This document shows positions 24,796 through 35,352 of a stretch of 64,000 nucleotides of DNA, in pieces; within the stretch, counting starts at the first letter, position 1, and each line of letters begins with the position of its first letter. The position numbers and the translations under genes were made by a program. Location of the stretch: positions 62,001 to 126,000 of the forward strand of contig NZ_JAIXUB010000026.1 in assembly GCF_027484205.1 (NCBI RefSeq), given 5' to 3'. The notes beneath the pieces were generated by a model, which ran no database searches, was not told where the DNA came from, and saw nothing but the letters and a program-made list of their open reading frames with translations. Source of the stretch: Flavobacterium sp. (GTDB lineage Bacteria; Bacteroidota; Bacteroidia; Flavobacteriales; Flavobacteriaceae).

Positions 24796-25878
24796 ATGAA
24801 AAATACAGCTTTAACGCACATTCACGAAGGATTAGGAGCAAAAATGGTTCCGTTTGCAGGTTACAATATGCCTGTTTCATACGAAGGAGTCAACGCAGAA
24901 CACGAAACCGTTAGAAACGGCGTTGGTGTTTTTGATGTGTCACACATGGGCGAATTTCTAATTTCGGGTGAAAATGCTTTGGCTTTAATCCAAAAAGTTA
25001 CGTCAAACGATGCGTCAACACTTGAAATTGGTAAAGCACAATATTCGTGTTTGCCAAACAATGATGGCGGAATAGTGGATGATTTAATTGTGTACAAAAT
25101 CAAAGACGAACAATATTTATTAGTAGTAAACGCATCAAACATCGATAAAGACTGGGATTGGATTTCGGCGCACAATACGTTTGGAGCAGAAATGAAAAAC
25201 CTTTCAGACAATTATTCTTTGCTTGCTATTCAAGGTCCAAAAGCGGTAGAAGCGATGCAAAGTTTAACCTCAGTTGATTTATCTGCCATAAAATATTATC
25301 ATTTTGAAGTAGCTGATTTTGCAGGAATTGAACACGTAATCATTTCAGCAACAGGTTACACAGGTTCAGGTGGTTTTGAAATTTATTGTAAAAATTCCGA
25401 AGTAGAACAAGTGTGGAACAAAGTTTTTGAAGCAGGTGCCGCTTTCGGAATCAAGCCAATTGGTTTAGCAGCACGAGATACATTGCGTCTAGAAATGGGT
25501 TTCTGCTTGTACGGAAACGACATCAACGATACCACTTCACCATTAGAAGCAGGTTTAGGTTGGATTACAAAATTCACAAAAGAATTCACCAACTCAGAAA
25601 ACCTAAAAGCTCAAAAAGAAGCAGGTGTTTCTAGAAAATTAGTAGGATTTGAATTAATCGACAGAGGAATTCCGAGACACGATTACGAAATTGTGGACGC
25701 AGAAGGAAACAACATCGGAATTGTAACGTCAGGAACACAAGCACCAAGTTTAGGAAAAGCCATCGGAATGGGTTACGTAAAAACCGAATTCGCAGCCGCA
25801 GATTCTGAAATTTACATCCTAATTAGAGATAAAAAAATTGCAGCTAAAGTGGTGAAAATGCCATTTTATAAAAAATAA
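24796..25878 (+). CDS. gcvT: Glycine cleavage system T protein
   Basis: A 360-residue aminomethyltransferase that moves the methylene group from lipoylated H protein to tetrahydrofolate, releasing ammonia. Typical blocks: [39 protein letters not shown], the folate-pocket region [11 protein letters not shown], and [17 protein letters not shown], then [10 protein letters not shown]. Full length. No other gcv gene lies in the window, as is usual in flavobacteria. Confidence 0.97.
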   Translation: MKNTALTHIHEGLGAKMVPFAGYNMPVSYEGVNAEHETVRNGVGVFDVSHMGEFLISGENALALIQKVTSNDASTLEIGKAQYSCLPNNDGGIVDDLIVYKIKDEQYLLVVNASNIDKDWDWISAHNTFGAEMKNLSDNYSLLAIQGPKAVEAMQSLTSVDLSAIKYYHFEVADFAGIEHVIISATGYTGSGGFEIYCKNSEVEQVWNKVFEAGAAFGIKPIGLAARDTLRLEMGFCLYGNDINDTTSPLEAGLGWITKFTKEFTNSENLKAQKEAGVSRKLVGFELIDRGIPRHDYEIVDAEGNNIGIVTSGTQAPSLGKAIGMGYVKTEFAAADSEIYILIRDKKIAAKVVKMPFYKK

Positions 25879-26186
25879 ATTCAAAAATTAAATTCAAAAA
25901 TCAATAGCAAAAATCAACTTCAAAAGTCAATTAAAACTTAACTGTCAGTCTGTCCCGAAACTTCGGGAGTTCGAAGAACTTTCAAAAATAAGCTTTCAAA
26001 AAAATACAAACAACGATTAAATTAATATTTATTTGAGTCTGTGTTGAAAAATTGGTATTAAAATTGACTTTTGAAATTAAAATTGATTTTTGAAATTGTA
26101 ATTGATATTGCCATTGACATTGATATTGACATTGATATTGACTTTTGTAATCGAAATTGCCATTGAAATTGAAATTGCTATAAAAT
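25879..26186 (+). repeat. Intergenic stretch with hexamer repeats and a small hairpin
   Basis: TCCCGAA (25953-25959) and TTCGGGA (25962-25968) form a short hairpin without a T run. From about 26094 to 26178 the sequence is built of ATTGAN-type hexamers; 26094-26141 holds eight in register (ATTGTA, ATTGAT, ATTGCC, ATTGAC, ATTGAT, ATTGAC, ATTGAT, ATTGAC). No gene seen. The repeat ends 8 nt before the protease start. Confidence 0.8.
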
Positions 26187-28202
26187 TTGAAAAAAATATA
26201 CCTTCTACTTCTACCCTTTCTAGGTTTTGCGCAAAGCGAAAAGAATCCGTGTGAAACGTTGACAAAAATCAACACCATCATTCAAAGTCAACATTACAAA
26301 CCTAAAGTAGTTGACGACAGTTTATCGGTTTATGTATTCAAAACTTTTCTAGAAGAATTAGATGAGGACAACCGTTTGTTTACCGAAATTGAAGTTAATA
26401 ATTTAAAGAAACACCAACTAAAAATTGATAATTATCTAGTTGAAAACAACTGCGATTTTTTAAAAGAAATTTATACGGTATACAACACAGCCATTGAACG
26501 TTACAAAACTTCTATTGAAACCATCAGAAAAGAACCTTTTGCGTTTAGTAGTACAGAAACTATTGAGTTTTCTGTAAAATCATTTCCGTATGCAAAGGAT
26601 GAAAAAGACTTGAAACGATTGTTCAAAAAACGAATTTTGTTCCATGTTTTAAGAGATATTTCCGAAGTAAGTAAAAATAAAGATTCGCTTTTAGCAAATT
26701 TTGACGCTATTTCAAAAACATCAAAAGACAAAATCTTCGAATCTTATTCGTGTAAATATTCAGGTTTACAATTGACCAAAAATGATTTTAACTCCAAATT
26801 TTTTAATGCCTTTTGCTCCTATTTTGATCCGCATACGATGTATTTATCCAAAAGCGATAAATCGAGTTTCCTTTCAAATGTAAGTGCCGATAATTTATCT
26901 TTTGGATTGAATATTTCCATGAATGAAAAAGACGAAATTACTGTTGATGAGGTTGTTCCGGGAAGTTCAGCGTATTTTTCAGATAAAATTGATAGTGGCG
27001 ACCAAATCATAAAAGTAAAATACCTCGATAACGAATATACCATTGCATGTTCGTCCATGCAAAAAATTGAAGAAATTTTTACTTCAAGTGAGTACCGTAA
27101 TGTAGATTTTACTTTCCGTAAAAAAACCGGCGAAGTGTACACCGTTTCATTGACTAAAAAAGTAATGAAAGATTATGACAATAATGTGTACAGCTACATT
27201 TTAGAAAAGGACAATAAAAAAACAGGTTACATAAGAATTCCAAGTTTTTACGCCAAATTTGAAAACGGAAAAAGTAATGTTAGTGATGATGTTGCCAAAG
27301 AAATTTACAAACTTCAAAAAGATAATATCGACGGATTAATCATTGATTTAGAAAACAATGGTGGTGGTTCGATGGACGAAGCTGTACAATTGACTGGTTC
27401 GCTAATTGATATTGGTCCAATTGCTATAATGAACACCAAATCAGAGAAAAAGCAAACCATCAAAGATCCCAATCGTGGAAGTATTTACAATGGACCATTA
27501 GTAGTTTTAATTAACGGATTTTCGGCGTCAGCAAGTGAGTTTTTTGCCAATACAATGCAAGACTATAAACGTGCTATTGTTATTGGAAATCAATCGCATG
27601 GAAAAGCATCGATGCAACGAATTTTACCTTTAGCTTTAGAGACAAATCAAGAAGAGTTTATAAAATTAACTATTGAAGAATTCTACAGAGTTACGGGAAA
27701 AACAAATCAAACTATAGGAATTACACCTGACGTTTTTGTGCCGACACTTTTTGACAAGCAAATGCCAAGAGAAAGCAAAAACAAAACGGCTTTGAAAAAT
27801 GATACTATTGAAGGTGTTTTGCGCTTCACAGAATTTCCAAATCCAAAAAGAAACGAAGCTATTGAGAAAAGTAAAATCAGAGTTAATGCAAATCAGAATT
27901 TGAAAACTATTGCAACTTTAAATGAAAAACTCAACAAGATTTATGACGAAGACTTACCTCCTATTTTATTGAATTTCAATTCCGTATTTGAATCGGTTAT
28001 CAAAATGAATGCGCTTTGGAAAGAAGTCAAAGATCTTTCAGAAAAAGAATACGATTTGAAAGTAGAACGCAACTCGGTTGATGTTGAATACCAACAATTT
28101 GATGAATACTTAAAAAGTTCCAATACAGAAAAAATTAAAGCCATAAAAAGCAACTTACATATTATTGAAGCGGTACATATTATTAATGATTTAAAAAACT
28201 AA
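26187..28202 (+). CDS. S41-family C-terminal processing peptidase
   Basis: 671 residues starting with TTG. A TAA lies two codons upstream, no in-frame ATG precedes the signal peptide (KKIYLLLLPFLGFAQ), and none offers a full leader. An N-terminal helical domain is followed by a PDZ-like region (VDEVVPGSSAYFSDKIDSGD, then QIIKV), then the peptidase core: IDLENNGGGSMDEAV, NGFSASASEFFANT with candidate catalytic Ser, and GNQSHGKASMQ with candidate Lys. Periplasmic Tsp/Prc-like enzymes trim or degrade exported proteins. The next gene starts 4 nt after the stop, so the two form an operon. Confidence 0.9.
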   Translation: MKKIYLLLLPFLGFAQSEKNPCETLTKINTIIQSQHYKPKVVDDSLSVYVFKTFLEELDEDNRLFTEIEVNNLKKHQLKIDNYLVENNCDFLKEIYTVYNTAIERYKTSIETIRKEPFAFSSTETIEFSVKSFPYAKDEKDLKRLFKKRILFHVLRDISEVSKNKDSLLANFDAISKTSKDKIFESYSCKYSGLQLTKNDFNSKFFNAFCSYFDPHTMYLSKSDKSSFLSNVSADNLSFGLNISMNEKDEITVDEVVPGSSAYFSDKIDSGDQIIKVKYLDNEYTIACSSMQKIEEIFTSSEYRNVDFTFRKKTGEVYTVSLTKKVMKDYDNNVYSYILEKDNKKTGYIRIPSFYAKFENGKSNVSDDVAKEIYKLQKDNIDGLIIDLENNGGGSMDEAVQLTGSLIDIGPIAIMNTKSEKKQTIKDPNRGSIYNGPLVVLINGFSASASEFFANTMQDYKRAIVIGNQSHGKASMQRILPLALETNQEEFIKLTIEEFYRVTGKTNQTIGITPDVFVPTLFDKQMPRESKNKTALKNDTIEGVLRFTEFPNPKRNEAIEKSKIRVNANQNLKTIATLNEKLNKIYDEDLPPILLNFNSVFESVIKMNALWKEVKDLSEKEYDLKVERNSVDVEYQQFDEYLKSSNTEKIKAIKSNLHIIEAVHIINDLKN

Positions 28203-28206
28203 TTTC

Positions 28207-29238
28207 ATGAAAAAATTTCTTCTGATGGCATTGTTAACCATCACTCTTTCTTCTTTTGCTCAAGAATTCAAAACGCCTGTTGAGTATTTAACGTATATCA
28301 ACAAAGAGCAAGGATTAATTTCAAAAAGTACTTGGAAATATACTTCGGCTGTAGCACATTCTAAAAGCGCAAGAAGAATTGACAATACTCGTAAACAATT
28401 GCTTAAAAGCATTCAAACAGCTAAAAAGAAAATTGGAGATATCAAAAATGGATACAAAGGCGATGTTGAATATCAAAATCAAGTAATTCAATATTTTGAT
28501 TTCTGCGAGAAGAATTTGAATGAAGAATATGATAAAATCATCAACATGCAAGAAGTAGCGGAACAATCTTATGATGCTATGGAAGCTTATCTTTTAGCAC
28601 GAGATTTAGTCAATGAAAAATTAGATTTAGAAAACGAAAAAGCAAAAAATGCATTCCATGCTTTTGCCTTAAAATACAACATCACCATTTCAGATGAAGA
28701 ATCAGAATTAGGTAAAAAAATCAAAATTTCAAACGAAGTTTTTGATTATCATACTGTTTTATATTTGGTTTTCTTTAAAGTAAATTTTACCGATGCAACG
28801 CTATCAAAAGCCATTGAAAGCAAAGATTTAGCTACGATTCAACAAAATGCAAATACGTTAAAACAATATGCTGAAGAAGGTTTAGAAAAAATAAAAACAA
28901 TCCAACCTTACAAAAGCGATTCTTCTTTAATACTTGCAACTAAAAAAGCATTAGAATTTTATAAAAAAGAAGCGGAATTATATGTTCCAAAAATTACTGA
29001 ATTTTTAATGTTCAACGACAAGTTTGAAAATGCTAAAAAAACACTTGAATCTAAGTCACAAAAAGACAGAACCAAAGAAGAAATTGACAATTACAATGTC
29101 ATGGTAAAACAAGTGAACAAAGAAATTGAAAACTACAACAAAGCCAATAACTTGAATTTTCAAGACAAACAAAATGCAGTAAATAATTGGAATGTCGTGG
29201 CAGAAAATTTCATTTCAAAACATGTGCCTGTAGATTAA
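28207..29238 (+). CDS. Secreted helical protein, LIC11966-like
   Basis: 343 residues with a signal peptide (cleavage near SSFAQ19), then almost entirely charged amphipathic helix (KQLLKSIQTAKKKIGDIKNG, EQSYDAMEAYLLARDLVNEK, TKEEIDNYNVMVKQVNKEIE). The pattern recalls the LIC11966 family of surface proteins, from memory only. Being cotranscribed with the S41 protease suggests it is a partner or substrate. Confidence 0.6.
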   Translation: MKKFLLMALLTITLSSFAQEFKTPVEYLTYINKEQGLISKSTWKYTSAVAHSKSARRIDNTRKQLLKSIQTAKKKIGDIKNGYKGDVEYQNQVIQYFDFCEKNLNEEYDKIINMQEVAEQSYDAMEAYLLARDLVNEKLDLENEKAKNAFHAFALKYNITISDEESELGKKIKISNEVFDYHTVLYLVFFKVNFTDATLSKAIESKDLATIQQNANTLKQYAEEGLEKIKTIQPYKSDSSLILATKKALEFYKKEAELYVPKITEFLMFNDKFENAKKTLESKSQKDRTKEEIDNYNVMVKQVNKEIENYNKANNLNFQDKQNAVNNWNVVAENFISKHVPVD

Positions 29239-29256
29239 TTGGATTTGCAAAATAGA

Positions 29257-29287
29257 TTTGTAAAAATAGAATTTTAGGTTAATTTTG
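29257..29287 (+). promoter_or_regulatory. Promoter of yebC
   Basis: TTTG at 29257-29260, a 19-nt spacer and TAATTTTG at 29280-29287, a full match to the Bacteroidetes housekeeping consensus. The leader would be about 55 nt. Confidence 0.75.
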
Positions 29288-29349
29288 CATCAGAATTAAA
29301 ACATAACAAATAATTAAAACCTGAAACAAATTTAGGTTAAATCATAGCA

Positions 29350-30066
29350 ATGGGAAGAGCGTTCGAATTTAGAAAAGGTAGAAAAATGAAACGTTGGGCT
29401 GCAATGGCTAAAGCGTTTACAAGAATTGGAAAAGATATTGTAATGGCGGTAAAAGAAGGAGGACCAAATCCTGAAGCCAATGCAAGATTGAGAGCCGTTA
29501 TTCAAAATGCCAAAGCGGCAAACATGCCAAAAGACAATGTGGAACGCGCTATCAAAAAAGCTACTGATAAAGACACGGCTAACTATAAAGAAGTTTTATT
29601 TGAAGGTTATGCTCCACACGGAATTGCACTTTTAATTGAAACCGCTACCGATAATAACAACAGAACAGTTGCAAACATTAGAAGTTACTTCAACAAATGC
29701 AATGGAACTATGGGAACTCAAGGTTCTGTTGAATTTATGTTTGACCATACTTGTAATTTCAGAATTGCAAATAACAATATCGATATTGAAGAAATGGAAT
29801 TAGAATTTATCGATTTTGGAGCAGAAGAAATCTTTGCTGACGAAGACGGAATTTTAATCTATGCACCATTTGGAAGTTTTGGAGCCATTCAAAAAGAATT
29901 AGAAAACAGAGGAATTGAAATTTTATCTTCTGGATTTGAAAGAATTCCGCAAGTAACAAAAAAATTAACCGAAGCTCAAGTTGCTGACGTTGAAAAATTA
30001 ATTGAGAAAATTGAGGAAGACGATGATGTGATGAACGTTTATCACACAATGGACGAATCAGAATAG
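29350..30066 (+). CDS. yebC: YebC/PmpR-family regulator
   Basis: 238 residues, the usual length. The start MGRAFEFRKGRKMKRWAAMA, the GGPNPEANARLRAVIQNAKA block and MPKDNVERAIKKA are diagnostic. Family members were first described as transcriptional regulators; recent work links the family to relief of ribosome stalling. It is monocistronic, with a strong promoter and a clear terminator. Confidence 0.95.
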   Translation: MGRAFEFRKGRKMKRWAAMAKAFTRIGKDIVMAVKEGGPNPEANARLRAVIQNAKAANMPKDNVERAIKKATDKDTANYKEVLFEGYAPHGIALLIETATDNNNRTVANIRSYFNKCNGTMGTQGSVEFMFDHTCNFRIANNNIDIEEMELEFIDFGAEEIFADEDGILIYAPFGSFGAIQKELENRGIEILSSGFERIPQVTKKLTEAQVADVEKLIEKIEEDDDVMNVYHTMDESE

Positions 30067-30091
30067 ATTTTAGATATTAGGTTTTAGATAT

Positions 30092-30120
30092 AAACTTCAA
30101 GGAAACTTGAAGTTTTTTTT
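30092..30120 (+). terminator. Rho-independent terminator of yebC
   Basis: AAACTTCAAG and CTTGAAGTTT form a 10-bp perfect stem with a GAAA tetraloop and continue into a T run. Confidence 0.9.
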
Positions 30121-30389
30121 ATTAATAAAATATTGATAATTAATTTATTGCACTTTATATAAAAATAATTGTATCAAAAATTTGTAACTTTTTAACAAGT
30201 ACATCGTATAATTAGAGATTTAAAAATAGAACTAATATGACACAATAAAGTGTTGTAATTCAAAAACTAAATTCAAAACCTACTAGTACTTTGAATTTGT
30301 GGTAAGCAAACTACCTGATTTACTATTTATTTCTTAATAAGTTCTATCCAAAAATCAAAAACCTTTTTTATTTATTAATTTATAATAAC
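30121..30389. other. AT-rich leader region before the flotillin gene
   Basis: No gene or convincing TAnnTTTG box. A weak ACAC/GTGT hairpin lies around 30242-30255. Probably contains the flotillin promoter, which I cannot place. Confidence 0.4.
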
Positions 30390-32300
30390 ATGACAACATT
30401 TTTTACTTTGTGGTGGTTAATACCTATTGTATTATCTATTCTTTTTTACAAATTTGTTTTAAGAGTTTTCTTTGGAATGGTTATCGTTCCTGAAGACAAA
30501 ATTGGTTTAGTAACCAAAAAATTCGTGCTTTTTGGAACAGACAAATCATTACCTGATGGAAGGATTATTGCAACTAAAGGCGAAGCTGGTTTTCAAGCAC
30601 AAACACTTGCTCCTGGTTTATATTGGGGAATGTGGATTTGGCAATACTCTGTTGATATGACTTCATTTACCATCATTCCAGAAGGGAAAATTGGTTTAGT
30701 TTTGAGTAAAGATGGAAAAGAAATCCCAACAGGACGCATTCTTGCTCGTAAAGTTGATAGTGATAATTTTCAAGATGCAACAGCTTTCTTAAATAATGGT
30801 GGACAAAAAGGACGTCAATCAGCATTTATTACAACAGGATCGTATCGTATCAATACTTTTTTATTCGAAATAGTAATTGCTGACCAAATCAAAATTTTTG
30901 AAAACATGGTCGGAATTGTAACGGCACTTGATGGCGATCCAATTCCGCAAGGACAAATTGCCGGAAAATATGTTGATGGTCACAATAACTTTCAAGACTT
31001 TGATTATTTCCTAGAAAAAGGCGGAAACCGTGGTTTGCAACCTCAAGTTATGTTAGCTGGTTCGTATTACATCAACTCTTGGGCAATTCAAATCGAGCAA
31101 AACCCAATGACTGATGTGCCAATTGGATATGTTGGAGTAGTTATTTCTTACATTGGTGAAGACGGAAAAGACGTAACAGGAGAAACTTTCAAACACGGAA
31201 ATATTGTTTCTAAAGGACAACGTGGTGTGTGGATGGAACCTTTTGGTCCTGGAAAATATGCGTTGAATAAATACACAACAAAATTAGAACCAGTTCCAAC
31301 AACGAACTTAGTTTTAAATTGGGCAAACGCTAGAAGCGAATCACATGATTTGGATAAAAATTTATCAACCATTACTGTACGTTCAAAAGATGGTTTCCCA
31401 TTCAACTTGGACGTAGCACAAATCATTCACGTTCCTGCAAACGAAGCTCCAAAAGTTATTGCACGTTTTGGAAGTATGACCAACTTAGTTTCACAAGTTT
31501 TGGAACCAACAATTGGTAACTATTTTAGAAACTCTGCACAAGATAGCGATGTGATTTCGTTCTTAAGTACACGTAAAGAAAGACAAGAATCGGCAAAAAA
31601 TCATATCAAAGCTGTTTTAGATGAATACAATGTGAATGCAGTTGATACCTTAATTGGTGACATTGTTCCACCAGATTCATTAATGAAAACTTTGACTGAT
31701 AGAAAAATTGCTGAAGAAGAGCAAAAAACCTATCAAACACAAAAAATGGCGCAAGAACAACGTCAAGGTGTAGAAAAAGAAACTGCAATTGCGGATATGC
31801 AAAAAGAAATTGTTCGTGCTTCGCAAAGTGTTGAAATTGCTCAAAGAACTGCCGATGCAACCGTTAAAAAAGCTGAAGGTGATGCAACGAGTTTAAAATT
31901 AAATGTAAATGCAGAAGCGGAAGCTACAAAAATGCGTGCAAATGCAGAAGCCGAAGCTACAAAAGCAAGAGCTGGAGCACAAGCGGAAGCAACAAAATTG
32001 AATGCAAGTGCAGAAGCTGAGAAAATCTCTAAAACAGGTTTAGCAGAAGCAGAGAAAATTATGGCAATTGGTAAATCAACAGCAGAAGCTTATCAGTTAC
32101 AAGTTTCAGCAATGGGTGGCGATAATTTTACTAAATATAAAATTACAGAAGAAATTGGTAAAGGAAACATCAAAGTAATTCCAGATGTTTTAATTTCAGG
32201 TGCAAATGGTTCCGAAGGCGGAATTAGTGGTTTACTTGGAATAAAATTAATGGAAATGATGGATACCAAAAATGACAAAGAAGATTTAAAGAAAAAATAA
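30390..32300 (+). CDS. Flotillin-like SPFH-domain membrane protein
   Basis: 636 residues. An N-terminal membrane helix (about 6-32) is followed by two copies of a module around VGIVTALDGDPIPQGQI and IGLVLSKDGKEIPTGRI, an SPFH/band-7 domain (about 290-430), then a long alanine/glutamate-rich coiled coil with repeated NAEAEATK blocks (about 490-560), the flotillin hallmark. Flotillins assemble into large membrane scaffolds linked to lipid domains. The duplicated N-terminal module is an extension beyond the compact bacterial FloT/YqiK plan. Monocistronic with its own terminator. Confidence 0.88.
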   Translation: MTTFFTLWWLIPIVLSILFYKFVLRVFFGMVIVPEDKIGLVTKKFVLFGTDKSLPDGRIIATKGEAGFQAQTLAPGLYWGMWIWQYSVDMTSFTIIPEGKIGLVLSKDGKEIPTGRILARKVDSDNFQDATAFLNNGGQKGRQSAFITTGSYRINTFLFEIVIADQIKIFENMVGIVTALDGDPIPQGQIAGKYVDGHNNFQDFDYFLEKGGNRGLQPQVMLAGSYYINSWAIQIEQNPMTDVPIGYVGVVISYIGEDGKDVTGETFKHGNIVSKGQRGVWMEPFGPGKYALNKYTTKLEPVPTTNLVLNWANARSESHDLDKNLSTITVRSKDGFPFNLDVAQIIHVPANEAPKVIARFGSMTNLVSQVLEPTIGNYFRNSAQDSDVISFLSTRKERQESAKNHIKAVLDEYNVNAVDTLIGDIVPPDSLMKTLTDRKIAEEEQKTYQTQKMAQEQRQGVEKETAIADMQKEIVRASQSVEIAQRTADATVKKAEGDATSLKLNVNAEAEATKMRANAEAEATKARAGAQAEATKLNASAEAEKISKTGLAEAEKIMAIGKSTAEAYQLQVSAMGGDNFTKYKITEEIGKGNIKVIPDVLISGANGSEGGISGLLGIKLMEMMDTKNDKEDLKKK

Positions 32301-32320
32301 TTTTCTCGTTAACTACTTCA

Positions 32321-32359
32321 AAATCCGTTTTGTGAAAGCAAAGCGGATTTTTTTTTTTT
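32321..32359 (+). terminator. Rho-independent terminator of the flotillin gene
   Basis: AAATCCG..TTTG pairs with CAAA..CGGATTT around TGAAAG and runs into a long T tract. Confidence 0.85.
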
Positions 32360-32420
32360 ACCCAATTCCAACCTTTATTAAAAAATAGACATCTATATAA
32401 GAAACCAAAAATTATAAAAG

Positions 32421-33155
32421 ATGAAAAAAATTAACATTCAAATCGACAAACCATGCTCTGAAAATTTTAATAGTTTTAATAAAACTGAAAAAGGAGGTTT
32501 CTGTAATTCATGTCAAAAAACTGTAATTGATTTTACTAAAATGAGTGATCAAGAAATCATTAAATATTTTGATAATGAACAAAGTAAAACTTGTGGGCTA
32601 TTTTTAGAGACACAATTAAAAAGTTATTCAAATCCAACGATTCCTTCAAGTAATAAGAATTCAAATCCTTTTATTACCAGTGTTTTTGGACTTTCATTAT
32701 TATCAACATTAACATTTGCTAATAGTTATTCTCAAGAGAAAACTATAAACAATGAAACCATCAATAAAGAAAATGTTACTATAAAACAGGATAATGAATC
32801 GACAGATTTAAATGAAAAAATTACTGTGAGTGGTGTGATTTCTGATGAATCTGGACCATTACCAGGCGCAAATATTTATTTAAAAAAATATAATATTGGC
32901 GTACAAACCGATATCGATGGCAAATTTACTTTTCCGAAACAACTACAAATAGGAGACATATTAATTGTATCTTATGTTGGTTATAAAACTAAAGAAGTTA
33001 AGGTTAAAAGTAATAACCACTCAATAACAATGAGTTATGATATTAAACTTGAAAATGCACAAGTTATCATGATGGGAGAAGTTTCAACAAATAAAGTTTA
33101 TAAATCAAAAAGAACATTAATTCAAAAAATAAAATCATTATTTACAAATGAATAA
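32421..33155 (+). CDS. Protein with carboxypeptidase-like regulatory domain
   Basis: 244 residues. A cytoplasmic-looking N-terminus carries a Cys pattern (PCSEN, GGFCNSCQKTVIDFT, KTCGLF) seen in many flavobacterial proteins; a hydrophobic helix follows near 85-105, then a carboxypeptidase-D regulatory-like beta domain (VSGVISDESGPLPGANIYLK to GDILIVSYVGYKTKEVKV). No catalytic site. Its end overlaps the transglutaminase-like gene by 8 nt, so the two are an operon. Confidence 0.8.
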   Translation: MKKINIQIDKPCSENFNSFNKTEKGGFCNSCQKTVIDFTKMSDQEIIKYFDNEQSKTCGLFLETQLKSYSNPTIPSSNKNSNPFITSVFGLSLLSTLTFANSYSQEKTINNETINKENVTIKQDNESTDLNEKITVSGVISDESGPLPGANIYLKKYNIGVQTDIDGKFTFPKQLQIGDILIVSYVGYKTKEVKVKSNNHSITMSYDIKLENAQVIMMGEVSTNKVYKSKRTLIQKIKSLFTNE

Positions 33156-34170
33156 ATGGGTATTATTAATCATTATCTTAATAAATCAATTTACAATTGA
33201 GGCACAAATTTCAGATTTTAAAAATATCAATTTTGAAAATGCTGATAAAATTGCTTATGCTTATAAAGGTAGTGATTTAAGCAACCTGCCACAACTTGCT
33301 TACAATTTAACCAATAATCAAACTTCTGATGTTGAAAAATTTAGAGCAATTTACACTTGGGTTAGTACCAATATTGAGTATGATTATAAAAGTTTTAAAA
33401 AGAATGCTTCTAAAAGAAATGAATTTAAAAATGATAGTTTGGAACAATCTAAATGGAATAAATCATTTAGCAAACAAGTTTTTAAAAAATTAGTAAAAGA
33501 GAAAAAAACATTATGCACAGGTTATGCTTATTTAGTTAAAGAATTAGCTAATTTATCAAATATCAATTGTGAAATTATTGATGGATATGGTAGAAGTGAA
33601 AATTTAGAAACATCTGAATTAAAATTTCCTAATCATTCATGGAATGCTGTTCAACTCAATAATAAATGGTATTTGTGTGATGCAACTTGGTCGAGCGGAA
33701 TTTATAATATGAATAACTACACTTTTGAATTTAAATATAATGATGGTTATTTTTTAACTGACCCAGAACTGTTTGCAAAAGATCATTTCCCTCATGAAAG
33801 TGTTTGGTCTTTATTAAATGAAAAAACAATATTTTCTGATTTTTTAAAAGCTCCTATCTTATATGGTAATGCCTATATTTATGGTGTTTTCCCAATTGAA
33901 CCATCAATAATGCATTTAGAAATTGAAAAAAATAAGGAAGCCAAATTTATTTTGAAGGATTTAAAAAATATCGATATAAATACTATTTTTCTACAAATTG
34001 ACTCTGGAAATAATAATCAATTTATCAAACCAAAAGTAGAACGCTTAAAAAATGGTTCAATAGAAATTAAATATACTTTTAGCAAACTCGGTTTGTATGA
34101 TATTCATGTTAAAATAAATAATTATCCAATTTGTACTTATGTCATAAAAGTAAAAAAAGAACTTAAATAG
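33148..34170 (+). CDS. Exported transglutaminase-like protein
   Basis: 340 residues with a signal peptide (cleavage near IEAQ20). The transglutaminase-core triad is readable: Cys in KTLCTGYAYL, His in FPNHSWNAVQL and Asp in WYLCDATWSSG. Bacterial members are often proteases or cross-linking enzymes of the periplasm. The C-terminal 110 residues are beta-rich. Overlap with the upstream gene implies coupled translation. Confidence 0.85.
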   Translation: MNKWVLLIIILINQFTIEAQISDFKNINFENADKIAYAYKGSDLSNLPQLAYNLTNNQTSDVEKFRAIYTWVSTNIEYDYKSFKKNASKRNEFKNDSLEQSKWNKSFSKQVFKKLVKEKKTLCTGYAYLVKELANLSNINCEIIDGYGRSENLETSELKFPNHSWNAVQLNNKWYLCDATWSSGIYNMNNYTFEFKYNDGYFLTDPELFAKDHFPHESVWSLLNEKTIFSDFLKAPILYGNAYIYGVFPIEPSIMHLEIEKNKEAKFILKDLKNIDINTIFLQIDSGNNNQFIKPKVERLKNGSIEIKYTFSKLGLYDIHVKINNYPICTYVIKVKKELK

Positions 34171-34190
34171 TTCTTCAAACATAGATTCAA

Positions 34191-34219
34191 AAAAAAACTC
34201 CAATTTTATTCGGAGTTTT
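34191..34219. terminator. Bidirectional terminator between convergent genes
   Basis: AAACTCC (34195-34201) and GGAGTTT (34212-34218) with A and T flanks on both sides serve both the + strand transglutaminase operon and the - strand PLP enzyme gene. Confidence 0.8.
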
Positions 34220-34242
34220 ATGTTTGGTATAAAGTAGTTTTC

Positions 34243-35283
34243 TTATTTTATAAATTCAATTTTTTGAGTTTCTTCAACATTGATACTGTCAAAAAAACCT
34301 TGCTCATTCATCCAGTCATCACTAAATACTTTACTCATGTATCTAGAACCATGATCAGGGAAAATTACAACAACATTACTTTCTGAAGTAAACTCGCCTT
34401 CTTCGGCAAATTGTTTTACTGCTTGTAAAGCTGCTCCAGAAGTATATCCTACAAATAAACCTTCTGTTTTAGCAATTTCTCTTGTTGTATGAGCACTTTC
34501 CTCATCAGTAACTTTCATGAATTTATCAATAGATTCAAAATCTGTTGCTGTTGGGATTAGATTTTTTCCTAAACCTTCAATTCTATATGGATAAATTTCG
34601 TCGTTGTCAAACTCTTTAGTTTCATGATATTTTTTCAAAACTGAACCAAAGGCATCAACACCTAAAATTCTAACATTTGGATTTTTCTCTTTCAAAAACT
34701 TGGCAATCCCAGAAATTGTTCCTCCTGTTCCACTACAAGCAACAAGATGTGTAATTTTTCCCGAAGTTTGTTCCCAAATTTCTGGACCAGTAGTCATATA
34801 ATGTGCATCAATATTTAATTGGTTAAAATATTGATTAATGTATACAGAACCTTTAGTTTCTTCGTGTAAACGTTTAGCTACATTGTAATAAGAACGTTCG
34901 TCATCTGCAGAAACGTGAGCAGGGCAAACATAAACCTTTGCTCCTAAACTACGAAGCATATCAATTTTATCCTTAGAAGATTTAGAACTTACAGCTAAAA
35001 TACAGCTATATCCTTTGATAATACTTACCATTGCCAAACTAAAACCTGTATTTCCAGAAGTAGTTTCAATAATAGTATCACCTGGAGTTAAAATTCCTTG
35101 TCTTTCTGCTTCTTCAATAATGTATAATGCAATTCTGTCTTTTGAAGAATGTCCTGGATTGAATGCTTCAACCTTTGCATAGAAGTTTCCTTCTAAATTT
35201 TCGGTTACTTTATTCAGCTTAATAAGAGGTGTATTTCCTATTAATTCCAAAACATTATTGTAGGCTTTTATTTCTTCTTTCAT
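34243..35283 (-). CDS. PLP-dependent cysteine synthase / cystathionine beta-synthase
   Basis: A 346-residue fold-type II PLP enzyme. Cofactor lysine Lys48 lies in [21 protein letters not shown] binds the substrate carboxylate; the glycine loop GTGGTISG binds the cofactor phosphate. Length and the [18 protein letters not shown] end suit the cysteine synthase/CBS-like group without a CBS regulatory domain. It makes cysteine from O-acetylserine or cystathionine from serine and homocysteine; the choice cannot be made here. Confidence 0.9.
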   Translation of the reverse strand: MKEEIKAYNNVLELIGNTPLIKLNKVTENLEGNFYAKVEAFNPGHSSKDRIALYIIEEAERQGILTPGDTIIETTSGNTGFSLAMVSIIKGYSCILAVSSKSSKDKIDMLRSLGAKVYVCPAHVSADDERSYYNVAKRLHEETKGSVYINQYFNQLNIDAHYMTTGPEIWEQTSGKITHLVACSGTGGTISGIAKFLKEKNPNVRILGVDAFGSVLKKYHETKEFDNDEIYPYRIEGLGKNLIPTATDFESIDKFMKVTDEESAHTTREIAKTEGLFVGYTSGAALQAVKQFAEEGEFTSESNVVVIFPDHGSRYMSKVFSDDWMNEQGFFDSINVEETQKIEFIK

Positions 35284-35352
35284 AAATAAAATATTAGTGT
35301 CGGGGCAAATTTTTAAAATTAGCTTGCCACAAAACCTTGCAAATTTAATAAA

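Noticed and set aside
25953..25968. Terminator of gcvT
   Set aside because: The short CCCGAA/TTCGGG hairpin has no T run and a very small loop, so termination is not supported.
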